Below are positions 1-10,883 of a stretch of 64,000 bases of DNA, one piece after another; the first letter of the stretch is position 1, and every line of letters starts with the position of its first letter. The stretch is taken from NCBI RefSeq assembly GCF_964340395.1, contig NC_135563.1, positions 5,375,422 to 5,439,421 on the forward strand, written 5' to 3'. The notes beneath the pieces were generated by a model that worked only from the letters and a program-made list of their open reading frames with translations, made no database searches and was not told the DNA's origin. This DNA comes from Glandiceps talaboti (Eukaryota; Hemichordata; Enteropneusta; Spengelidae). Made by a program: the position numbers and the translations under genes.

Positions 1-260
1 GCTTATTACCAAGAATAATTAATTATGCAAATTATTCATTAACACTGAAAGATACATCAACAAGCTTTACAGGACATATGCGATTGTTAAGGTTAGCATG
101 TGTACTGAATTATATTGAAATTGAAGGATGTATTCTTAAGATATAGCCTAATTACCGAAAATCATTAATTATGCAAATTATTCATTAACACTGTACGGTA
201 CATCAACAAATTTGACAGGGCATATGTGTTTTCTTATGGTTAACGTATGTTCTAAATTAT
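1..260 (+). repeat. Two core units of Helentron-like family 1 (partial)
   Basis: TTAATTATGCAAATTATTCA with a following AACACTG..GATACATCAACAA segment occurs twice (from about 22 and about 165). The TATTGAAATTGAAGGATGTA segment between them matches 10598-10617. The element is truncated by the window start and by the LINE fragment. Confidence 0.7.
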
Positions 261-265
261 GTTAA

Positions 266-900
266 AAGTTTCATTTAAGTAAAATTGACATAGTTAAATA
301 TAATTTTGGGGCTAGAGATGTTAGACATTTACTCCAAAGCTATGGCTTTGGGGAGGTATGGGATCAACAAGGTGTTGGTGATGAATTGAGATTCCTAAAA
401 ATATTTAAACATAGATGTATTGATATTGATATACAATTATGGTCTGAAAGTGTGAATACGTCTAGAAAACTTGATTGTTATGCCTCATTTAAAAAGGAAG
501 TGTCTCTGGAACCTTATGTAACCTCTCTTGATAAACCAATATTCAAACTGGTGCTTTGCAGATTTAGAACCTCAACACATAATTTGAAAATCGAAACTGG
601 TCGTTGGAATGATACTTTAAGAGTAGAGAGACTTTGTGAAATCTGTAATTTAAATCAAGTAGAGGATGAATTCCACTTCTTACTTGTATGTCCTTTTTAT
701 ACTTGTATAAGGTGAAAATATATTGCCAATTACTTTTATAATCCCCCACTGCAACACAAATTTGTATTACTTCTGTCGTCTCGAAAGGTTGACACTCTCA
801 GAAACAGTACAGTAGTACAGTAGATATATAATTTATGCTACTAAACTTAGAAAAGATGCTACTAGAAACTCTGAGATTCAAAGGGCCTGGCAAATTTGAT
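266..900 (+). pseudogene. LINE (CR1/L2-like non-LTR retrotransposon) ORF2 C-terminus, broken
   Basis: The frame open from 266 to 712 encodes the C-terminal region downstream of the reverse transcriptase found in CR1/L2/Rex1-type LINEs. Visible: a GFG.VWDQQ motif, a FKHRCIDIDIQLW segment, a FRTSTHNLKIE.GRW segment, and a Cys/His motif CEIC..NQVEDEFHFLLVC. A TGA at 713-715 interrupts the frame, but the same frame then continues with KYIANYFYNPPLQHKFVLLLSS. After a stop near 820 the reading shifts frame (YATKLRKDATRNS) and ends near 900. This is a dead, 5'-truncated copy. The sequence just after it is probably its 3' UTR. Confidence 0.82.
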
Positions 901-1049
901 ATTTTCTGGTGATCCGTTCATTTTTGTATATTTAAGGTTTGTATTTTTTTGGCCGGTGGCCAACAGTACTGAATAAACGATTGATTAAATGGTATTTGAA
1001 AAAAAAACTAAAAATAAACGGATAAATATAAAATCTAACTGCCATTCGG

Positions 1050-1086
<37 letters not shown>

Positions 1087-1091
1087 TAATA

Positions 1092-1095
<4 letters not shown>

Positions 1096-1174
<79 letters not shown>
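1096..1174. repeat. (AT)n microsatellite
   Basis: About 79 bp of pure AT dinucleotides, preceded by an AAT-rich run from about 1058. It abuts the 5' side of the hammerhead ribozyme. Confidence 0.97.
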
Positions 1175-1175
<1 letters not shown>

Positions 1176-1179
<4 letters not shown>

Positions 1180-1242
1180 ACATCTCCTGACGAGTGATTT
1201 ACTCACGAAACAGGCTTGTAGAGACGAAAAACCCGACTTGAT
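1176..1242 (+). ncRNA. Hammerhead ribozyme (Penelope/retrozyme-type, short stem III)
   Basis: The complete conserved core is present. CTGACGA is at 1187-1193. Stem II is GTGA/TCAC (1194-1197 with 1203-1206) closing a TTTAC loop. GAAA is at 1207-1210. A 3-bp stem III (A1210-T1219, C1211-G1218, A1212-T1217) closes GGCT. The cleavage triplet is GTA at 1218-1220. Stem I is TCTC/GAGA (1183-1186 with 1221-1224) plus a distal ATCAA/TTGAT helix (1176-1180 with 1238-1242), separated by an asymmetric internal loop. Hammerheads with such short stem III are known from Penelope-like elements and retrozymes. It lies between two (TA)n tracts, opposite in strand to the nearby GIY-YIG fragment. Predicted cleavage is 3' of A1220. 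Confidence 0.82.
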
Positions 1243-1255
1243 TTTCTTCTACCCT

Positions 1256-1448
<193 letters not shown>

Positions 1449-1919
1449 TCAAGTGATGGAATTCGAACTCGCAGAAGAACTGGTACCCGGATGTGATGCG
1501 CGTTGAGGTTTGACATGGTGGAATGAAAGAATGTATTTGTTTTCATGGCGGCACTTTGAAATCAGTTCTGATCGTTTATTAAGGAGTCCCAATTTATTTG
1601 CACTGATGATGAACATCTTCTCTGTAAGACACAGGTTGCACCTTTTTGTTGCATTAGAGTAGGCGGCTGCATGGGCAATGATAGCCCAGTTGATGGAATA
1701 CTGGTGGCCCGACTCCTTTATTTTCCAGACATACTTTGAAAGTTCAGTACAATTTCCATATTTGTTATTGGCGAAAGAACACTTGTGGTTGCCGTAACGC
1801 GTTTTGAAGCTGTTTTCTGTTGAGCCAATGTAGGATTTAGTATCTCTGTTGTTTATTTTGACCTGGGCTTTGTAGACGATATTATCTGATCGGCATTTCC
1901 CATCAAGCGGGCAAGTTGA
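1449..1919 (-). pseudogene. Penelope-like retroelement, GIY-YIG endonuclease domain fragment
   Basis: An open minus-strand frame of about 155 codons, from the AT-rich junction near 1919 to a TGA at 1449-1451. It begins CPLDGKC, continues NIVYKA (the GIY position) and SYIGSTENSFKTRYGNHKCS (the YIG motif with the conserved Arg and His), then ELSKYVWKIK (the usual catalytic Glu region), a CNLCLTEK Cys pair, and SKCRHENKYILSF. This matches the C-terminal GIY-YIG domain with its extra Cys/His residues that Penelope-like elements carry after the reverse transcriptase. The reverse transcriptase is absent: the fragment breaks off at a (TA)-rich stretch. The domain itself has no internal stop, so the insertion may be fairly young. 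The frame contains no early ATG. Confidence 0.87.
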
Positions 1920-1925
1920 TTTATA

Positions 1926-4010
1926 TATAAATATAAATATTATTTATATTTATATATTTTTTACATATATATATATGTAGGTAAGTAAGTGAAATACACA
2001 AGTACATACAAGTATGCTTGTGTAAGATATTTGTACAGTAAAGCTTTTCACTGTAATTGTATCATGAGTTTCTTCTTCTCCATCTGTCTTTCGTCTCATG
2101 CTTATACAGTTTTTTGTATATAACACACACACACACACACACACAAATATATATATATATATATAATTTGAATGATACTTCTGTACACAAGGAACTTAAC
2201 ATTCACAATCGTGATGTTATATGAAAACCACTACAGTGATGACATTTATCATCGACATCACAAGCAAGACGATTGTCAAATCGTTCAAGTACGTGCTTAA
2301 CCGAGAAGACATGTTGAAACCTCCGGCGTCTATTGACGTGAGGTCGATGAAGTCTATACATGATCGTTTTCACATCATGTTGTTTACTCCTTCCAGTCTC
2401 CCGATTGATCTGACTGTGGTGTCAATTTACTTAGTTAATAACTGCAATACGACCCTTATCCAGTGACAGTGTCGCGACTACCGTTAGTCGTTAGTATCGA
2501 TTCATGTGCGGTCTCCGCTTTCAATACAAGTCACCGCACGATTTGATCCGGAGAAAGAGAATAATTGTTATCGTAGATAATTGTACACCTGCACTCAAAT
2601 ATCAGACAGATTTACTCTAATAATTTACCATTGCCTTATACGAGTCCAGGCTGCACGATAGTCAGATTAAGAGTAAAATGTCTTGTTAGGGATTAGAAGA
2701 CAAATGCATTTACCTTTATGTAAATATATATAATGAAGTTACGGAGTACACGACTTCAAAGCATACAGGAAAGATATCTTTCCCATCAACAATGTTTTTA
2801 CACTTCAACGTGTTTTCCCTTGCCAATGCATTCTATAAAACCACTGTCACCACAAGAACATACTTGGTGATTCGTCCGCGTTATATGTTTATTGGTCCAG
2901 GATTACTTACCAAAAATACAACACTTACGTCGTCACAATAGTATTGCGACAGGGACATGTAATTTATTGGCAATAGAGAATAACGCATGGTTCACACCCA
3001 TAGGCGCGCAATTATTACACAGCTTTGCACAGAATAGCAGCACCGCAGCTTGAAACGTAAAACTGTAAAAATACAAACTTTCATTCGCCTATACTTTAGA
3101 CATCAATGATACTGATAGGCTCTGGCATGTACAGCGACACGGTCAAACGTGTAGACTATCATTTATTCCCATCCCCAAAAGAGTGATAATACTGGGGTAG
3201 CAATAAATAGGGAAATACACAGAAGGTTGCCCCGAGTTAGTTGTGTTTTCTACTATAACCACGCCTCCTTTAGCGGCGATGACATGACGATGCATTCTCC
3301 TATTATTTCCACACACAGTCGCATTTTACATTAACAACGGATCACAGGTGTTTACACATGTTGAATCTGCCTGCCCCTACATTAACGATTTCCTGTTTAC
3401 ATGTAATCTGACGAATAACATGTTTTATCGTTTGATCCGTTTACAGGAGGGTTGAAATTTTCAGAAAACGTCAACAAGAACTAAAAGTTAAAAGTTTTTG
3501 AATTGTGATCTCAAGGAATATACTGTGGGTACATCTACAATCATCATAAGAAACCTTCAATTACACTAAACATGGCCGAGTTGACGCCAGTTCTATTCCG
3601 TAGGGACATCAAGAATACAAAACTAATATGTGTTAGCTATAATATTGCGCCGTTGGCTGATGTATTTGTAAACTGTTGTGCACAATTCAAAACAAAATTG
3701 TTAGTTTACTACATAGCCCGAGGTCATTTGACTGACATTGAAAGATTTCAAACAAGCAGTGTTACTGTCGTTCTAAACAAGATAACTAGTAACATATACG
3801 AATCGCAAGATAAATGGTGTTTCCCTCTGCTGTGTTTGTACTCCAGTGAGACAAAGTGAAGTTCATTGTCCTGTAATATATGAGACTAACATTTTCTTGC
3901 ACTTTTGGTATATGAAAATAACATCTCTCCTCACACGGTTAGGCTAACACGATATCTCATACATCCAAGACCCGTTGACCAAATGTGAAAAATATACCAT
4001 TCCATCCATG
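1926..4010. other. Gene-poor stretch with short AT and CA microsatellites
   Basis: (AT) and (CA) tracts occur at about 1960-1976 and 2123-2163. Two small plus-strand open frames (2221-2466, 81 codons; 3572-3859, 95 codons, with an AAACATGG start context) show no recognisable motif, signal peptide or splice structure. I do not call them genes. Confidence 0.5.
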
Positions 4011-4011
4011 C

Positions 4012-4122
4012 ATGCATATATGCATGCACATACATACATACATACATACATACATACATACATACATACATACATACATACATACATTATACACACATAC
4101 ATGCATGCATGCACACACGCAC

Positions 4123-4161
<39 letters not shown>

Positions 4162-4219
4162 TACATACATACATACATACATACATACATACATACATAC
4201 ATACATACATACATACATA
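4012..4219. repeat. Compound (CATA)n-(ACAG)n-(CATA)n microsatellite
   Basis: (CATA)n at about 4028-4088, an intermediate CATGCATGCACACACG segment, (ACAG)n at about 4122-4161, then (ATAC)n to 4218. All open frames here (IHTYIHTY or MYVCMYVC peptides) are repeat artefacts. Confidence 0.97.
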
Positions 4220-4229
4220 GAGGTACACA

Positions 4230-7003
4230 ATAAAAAACTATAATTTCCTTACCACGGATGAGCATTGGCAGCTGTAAGGGCTATCGCAATAAGCTTGTGC
4301 ATGATGGCCCTCATGGGGGTGAGGTACTCCTATAGAAAGGTATACGGATATGTGCCGCCCAAACAGGTCACTTTCCACGAAAAAGTCCTAATCACAGGGT
4401 CCTTAAAATGGGAAACGTCTTCATATTTTAGAATCTCATCATAACAATCGCTTTATAGTAAGTTTCTTGTCTGTGTTGTGACTGACTGCAAACACCTATC
4501 AATGGATCTGTTTTTTTTTATTATACATGAGTAGATGTTTTTAACTTTTAATATCTGAAAATGTGTGAGTACCCCCCCCCCCCACCGCACCAGGGAAATG
4601 TTTCAACCACCATCCTTACAGTTTCATATAGGCCCTTGCTTCATTGGAATAGGTATGTGTGAATTGCGGGTGATTGTTTCAGTAGTAGTTAGACGTAACT
4701 CGTGTATCAGAAATTGTAAAGTATGTCACTATATATCTCCACCATCAACACATGCACAGTAACATGCTGTTACCCTACAACTGTAATATTTAACATTTCA
4801 ATGAACTATAAATTTCGTCGAGTGATTTTATCTAATTTTCAGTATGAAGTATTTGTTTGGTAGAATATTATATATGTTGACCATATATCATATTTAAATA
4901 ATGCAATGTATGTCATTTTACCATAACATATTGCATGCTAAATATTAATATTCGCCGTAGACGACGTGTGCTATGGTATAACTGTGTATTATTGCAAACA
5001 CGCAGATGTTCTCCTAGCATTGGCTGATTCCCAAGTGTGTATGTTATAGGGAAATAGATTTAAAAAACCCAGAACTTATCTCACAAATTTAACGCAATGC
5101 CAGTCAACGACTCTCACCTTTGCTGACCTGAAATACATTATGTAAGGCACATACCAATACTGTTGTCTTCAAGTCAAAGCTGGTAAAGCCATTTCAGTGT
5201 AACTTTTTTATCATTCCAGACTAATACTTCCTAGCTTTTAGAAATAAAGCAATACACTGATTGTGAATTCCTCTGGATGATAATGAAGGTCACACGGAAT
5301 GGGGATAAACATTAAAACTATTCAGGAAACCATAAAAAACTGGTTTTAAATTTAAAGTAATTGTATAGAATATATGAATCTAAAAACGTCGTTGTTGCTA
5401 GCGTCTTTAAATCGCTAAGTAGTTTTCTTTAACGCGTGAATAGATAACTATTATCCCATTTCTTATGTTACTAAATTTAGAGGAAATGTCTGTTATGTGT
5501 CTGTTATAAAGTGTAGGAGCATTTTCAGGTTTCTTTGTCTGTTCAAAGTAACCCTACTTTGCATCTTATATACCGTTTTACTGGTGTATAGGATATAACG
5601 GTTATGAAACATGAAGGACACAGCAATCTTTTGTTCAAATATTTTGAATATTTGTTTGAATAGTAAACTGGTTGATAGCAGTATGTTGTAATACCAAATT
5701 TTATAAATATGTGTCACTGAAGGGTTTCTCTTTGTCTATCTTATTGACGGTACAAAAACTCCGTTGCCGCTTTCTCTATTGGTCTAAACATATCATCCCC
5801 ACAGACGAGAACAGTGATTAGTTTGTAAAACATATAGAACATTCATCATTGACTGTGTAACAATTTTGTTAGAAATACATAGGAGCATTAACTGTAAGTG
5901 GCGCTGTTCATCTTGTGGTCAACACATGCTGCGCTTTTCATACAGCGGCCTACCATGAAATATAGTGTTAGTGGGTCATGCGAGCAGAGTCAACAGGCAT
6001 ACTTATTTCACAATTTATAATGCATATCTGATGAACTCCAATATTGACTGTCCACAGGTAATAGACCAGGTTTCGTCTGGGAATAATACATTTTATGTAG
6101 TTGTCATTTTTTAATCAGTTTACATTTTGATTGATGATTATGATATTAAGGGACATTTAAACAAGATTTCAAAATTTGTAAGCAATATACAATTAAGTTG
6201 GTGACCCATAAAGGTATACGTAAGGAAACTAGTTATCACAACAAAACTAGTCACAATTTGAAAGGTGGTTTATTACAACTGGACGATTATACTTTCTTGT
6301 GTTTTTATATATGGCAGAATATCAATGAATTTACAATCAATCGGTATTGTGGAAAACGGCAATGTATGAAATAAAGGAAAACTATCAACTGCTATGTCAA
6401 TATCTTTTCCAAATGGTTGATTCATGCTTCACTGAAAAGAAACACACATGAGGTAACACTTACTGGTATTACAAAAATGTCACGAAAATGCATAAACCAT
6501 TTTTTGAACGATATAACGTTTCTGTCATGTTGGGATCATACAGGACACCGAACTCCGATCTAATACACTTACATATATAATGTTATTGACACAGACAAAA
6601 TGGATTCCATGCGTTGAATTACATTGATGGAAGGCAATTACATTGATGGAAGTCAAATATCGATTTTCCCGCCCTCATGTGATCTATTTCTAGTTTTATC
6701 AGTTCCAGGTTATGGAAGAGACACCGGATCATTTAATGAGAAGGAACGGAAACGAGATACAAATCGTGTCACTCTTGAGAATAGACGTAATTTATCAAAC
6801 CATTCATATGGAGAGATGAAGAATAGTTTTGACGAAGAATTGACTACGCATCCTCTATCGATATTACCTTCAGGAAAGTACTCAAATATGTAGTACAGAA
6901 GTTGAACGTTAACTTACTACTGCCATTTACACTATACACATTTAAAAATTAAATACATGTAAATCTTTTAAGTACTGTATATTGCGTATTAAAAGTAAAC
7001 ATA
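4230..7003. other. No recognisable gene or element
   Basis: AT-rich DNA with scattered short open frames and a poly-C run near 4571. The 89-codon frame at 6624-6893 begins in a short tandem duplication (ATTACATTGATGGAAG, 6619-6653) and has no recognisable domain. Confidence 0.5.
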
Positions 7004-7137
7004 CATATACACACACCCCAGCACACACACACACACACACATGCATACATACATACATACATGCATACATACATACATACATACATACATACATACATAC
7101 ACACACACATACATACATACATACATACATACATACA

Positions 7138-7169
<32 letters not shown>

Positions 7170-7178
7170 CACACACAA
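7004..7178. repeat. Compound (CA)n/(CATA)n microsatellite
   Basis: CA repeats then long CATA tetranucleotide runs, interrupted by one CA segment near 7098-7108. Confidence 0.97.
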
Positions 7179-8133
7179 GCGCACGCTCGCGCATGTTTTC
7201 TTTTGAGTGATAGTAAATACAGCAAAAATGAAAAATCGGAAAACACAAAAGCTTGTCACAGTGATCGACCATTCATTATCTATTCCTGAAAACCCTCTCC
7301 TTGGTTTGAATATTATTTGACTGCCTTGGTCATGCGAAACAATATCTAAAAGTGTCCTTTGGCACGAAGACCGATTGAATTACTTGTCAGGACTTTGTAC
7401 ATATTTCATGTACAGTTCAGGTGTAGTACATGCAATATAGAAAAGGTCTTGTATCCAATTCCAAGCGTTTGTCACCCTCTGTGGCTCAGGGGTGTCATGG
7501 TTTGTATTCACCATCGTTTCTGCTAACAATTACTGTAATGACAATTGCACAAGTCACACATTTTACTCATTACGATTCCATTGAATCATGATTATAAAGA
7601 TGCTGCATTAATGTCAATGACAACTTTTCCCCACACTGACAAGTAAACATTTGCTTGTACGTAAAATTCAAGTTGATGATTGAAAATGTTATGCTAAGAG
7701 TGTATGTAAGGTATAAGTAAAAGTTTAAACTTTGCTAGGACTAATTTTCCGTATTAATGTATCTTTAATCTCAGGCGTTTTCATGAATATAATTAAAGTA
7801 TTTTTTCCCATCAGTTTCAGTTTCGATATAAGGTACCGGTCAGTTTCTCCAGCCTGGGGGGGGGGTGGATTCTTAAATAGGGCTGACAAACAGTTACTGA
7901 CCCCCTAGCTGCAAAAACAAAAACAGGCTGACCTCCCTTCACCTTAATTCTAAAACATGATGACCCCCCCCCCCTATATAATATACACATGACAGGTATT
8001 TTTTTGATTTTTTGATCGTGACTAGGTGTGGACTGCTTGACTGTCTTGCATCTACTTTATAAGATCTCGGGTTAGCACTATCATAATTATAATTATTGAC
8101 TACACAGGGTAAATAAATTCCAAAAGGAGTTTA

Positions 8134-9200
8134 ATAGCATCTTGACAGTGGAAGGTTTGGGAAAGCTTGAGAAGGGAATATGTACATCTGTTATGGGGTC
8201 CTAGGGGTCTCCCCTAGAAGCCCAGGAGGTTTTTAACTCTGAAAAGTCAATTTTGAGACTATTCAGACATTTTTAGAAAATTATTTCCAAGCCAATATGT
8301 AAAACGCATTTTTGAAATATAGTTTGATAGCATTTTGACAGTGAGAGGTAAGGGGGAAGAGCTTGAGAATGGGATGTGTACACCTCATGTGTGTGTGGGG
8401 GGGGGGGTCCTAAGGGATCTCCCCTAGTAGCCCTGGAGGTTTGTTACGCTGAAAAGTCAATTTTGAGACAATTCAGCCCCTTTCAGACAATACTTTCCAA
8501 GCTTTACAAGACAGCACCAACATGTAAAAAGCAACTAAATAGTGTTGAAATACTTTTGAAATATACTTTGATAGCATCTTGACAGTAAGAGGGGAAGAGC
8601 TTGAGACTCAGATATGTCCACCTCATGTGGAGGGGGGGGGGGTCCGAGGGCGTCTCCCTCTAGAAGCCCTGGAGAATTCGTACTCTTAAAGCCAATATTT
8701 GGGCTATTCAGACCCTTTCAAGCAATAACTTAATGCATGCTTTACAAGACAGCATGTATCAGAAATTATTCTTTGTAACTTACACTAAGGGTTGAAATAT
8801 GTTCTTAAAAAGTTAAATGGCATCATTATATACATGTAGTAAAGGTCAGCACATCTAATGGTAGTATCATTGGTAGGGGAGATTTGGAGATTAAGGCAAT
8901 TTTAGGCTATCTTGGCAAACATTTCACATCTTGAAAATACAATATCATCTCAAATTAGAATAGGGTGAAAATATTTAAGTTTAATACATGGCATTATGGC
9001 AGTAAAAAGTTTGTTGGTGCATCTGATTCTTGGTTGAATGCATGAGTGACCTCTGGCGGTGAGGGAGTCCTTGGGGTCCCCTGGCAGATCTGTAGTTTTT
9101 TCTTCTATCAATGCAATGTTTAGGTTATTCATAGCCTTTGAGGTAATATTTCCAAGCTTTGAAAAGCTAACGTAAATGTAAGTTTTAAATGAGTTTCCCA
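8134..9200. repeat. Decaying tandem array, units about 190-245 bp
   Basis: Units begin at a TAGCATCTTGACAGT-like motif near 8134, 8328, 8572, 8815 and (very decayed) 8987. Each continues with a GAGCTTGAGA segment, a poly-G run with TCC.AGGG.TCTCCC, then GAAAAGTCAATTTTGAGAC and a CTTTACAAGACAGC segment. It is internal to the 3.1 kb inverted-repeat element. The open frames 8376-8582 + and 8950-9201 - are artefacts of the array. Confidence 0.8.
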
Positions 9201-9823
9201 TGTCACACTAAATGGGCCCGTAACATTGGTATATGGGTATTAATATTGCAGTATAGTAAAGTCACCGGTATGTTAGAGAACTTTAGGTGGTCATACCTAG
9301 TGTATAATAGAAACTGGAATCTGATGAGATGTGGTAATTTGTATTGTCAATAACATGTAGTGTCCAAAAATTGAAAGTATATTAATCTCTTCTGACAAGT
9401 TAATACTGACAAGTAGAATAATTTAGATTAACTTATTCTATAAACTATCTATGAATATTACCATTACGAAACCTTCAAGTTCACTTTTGCCCCAAACTGC
9501 AACATAAGTGAAGCATTGATTGTGAAACAGGCTTGCATTTACATGACCTGTTCTGTAACTAGTGTGGTAGCTAGGTAACATATGTATATGTATATGTATA
9601 TGTATAGTTATGTTAGAACTAATAAGTAATATTAAAGAATTCATGTAAGAAACAGGGACAAGAACAAATGTTTACATGTACCACATTTCAGACAGGGCTA
9701 TATGCCATTGTAGAAAAGGATTTATTTCTCCCATCACAATATGACCCCCCTCATCCATAATTTTCAAAACAGCATGACCCCCCCCCCCCTACTGCAAATT
9801 TAAACCGGATGTAAACTGGGCGC

Positions 9824-10793
9824 CTCCCGTAAGGGAACCACCAATTATTAAAATTAAACTAAAAAGAATGGTATAAACAAATTTGTGTTGCTGAGGAGAA
9901 CTATGAACTTGGTACACACCATGATAATTTTTATTTCTGAACGATGTGTACATGCGAACCATGGTTAACCTCAAATGAATCTTCGAAGAGCATGAAGTGA
10001 ACTGTAATTTCACGTAATGTGTTCGATCCGGTAACGAAGCTGAAAAAAAAGGTTTCAGTTTGAGTGAGATGAAATGATGAAATGGGTCCAGGGATGTGGT
10101 GTATTTATTTATCACTTCGGCCGTGAAGGAAGATGCTTCACCGGAATGGCCGTGCTATTAATATTGATGGATACCTTTTGTAATCAAGTCTATTAATAAG
10201 TAACCAATCACGTGTATAAGTAATGATAATATTTCGTAGTTTCTAAACTCTCCAAGACGGCACATGAGAGTGGTGAAACGTTTTGCATACGATGTGTTAT
10301 ATTCAAATTTGACAAGTAAGGCGTAATTTAGCTGGAAACCCACTGAACTTTGCAATTCAGATGTGAATCACTTCTATTTGCGTTTATATTGTAGAAATTG
10401 TAGGATTTGTTTCACGCCGAATTCAATGTCACAAACACAGAAGAAGAAGCCCGAAAATCACAGCAAACGCTACCTACAATATAATACAGTCGACGTGTTC
10501 GAATCATGGACGCCATCTTGCCATATTACACTTCAGTAACAGTTTAGAGTACATGAACAAATGTATTTTCTTATGTTTGATGAATATACTATTTTTTATT
10601 GAAATTGAAGTATGGAGTCTTAAGATATTGCTTGATTATTTGATTTCATTAATATGCAAATCTCTCTAATTAAACATTGACCGATGTGGCTCAAACCTTA
10701 TCAGGTCTAGCTATTACCCTAAAGATTCTATATTCCAAATTTCATTACAATTGAGCCAGCCGAATTTTAGAAAATGATGACACAGACAGACGA

Positions 10794-10848
<55 letters not shown>

Positions 10849-10883
10849 TTAGTATTTTAATACCTCCCGTACCCTTACGGGAG
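9824..10883 (+). mobile_element. Helentron/pearl-like non-autonomous element, family 1 copy a
   Basis: The left end is CTCCCGTAAGGG (9824-9835). The right end is the hairpin CTCCCGTACCCTTACGGGAG (10864-10883), whose last 12 bases are the reverse complement of the left end. Just before the hairpin is a (GACA)n microsatellite (10797-10852). The 3' part carries a core unit with TTAAGATAT.GC..GATTA and ATATGCAAAT, shared with copies at 1-260, 21199-22097 and 31590-31890. A left-end motif, core repeats, a microsatellite and a 3' hairpin match Helentron-associated (HINE, pearl, DINE-1-like) elements. There is no coding capacity. Confidence 0.68.
10797..10852. repeat. (GACA)n microsatellite inside family 1 copy a
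   Basis: A pure tetranucleotide run just upstream of the terminal hairpin. Confidence 0.97.

Noticed and set aside
3572-3859. 95-codon frame with good start context
   Set aside because: No recognisable domain, no splice or poly-A evidence, and base composition like its surroundings; not enough to call a gene.
4122-4219. Direct repeats considered as a CRISPR array
   Set aside because: Pure tetranucleotide repeats without spacers in a eukaryotic genome.
3944-4265. Long open frames encoding IHTYIHTY or MYVCMYVC peptides (also at 6942-7289, 14191-14554, 16046-16738, 40037-40395, 45058-45460)
   Set aside because: They translate tetranucleotide microsatellites, occur on both strands and in several frames, and have no non-repeat domain.
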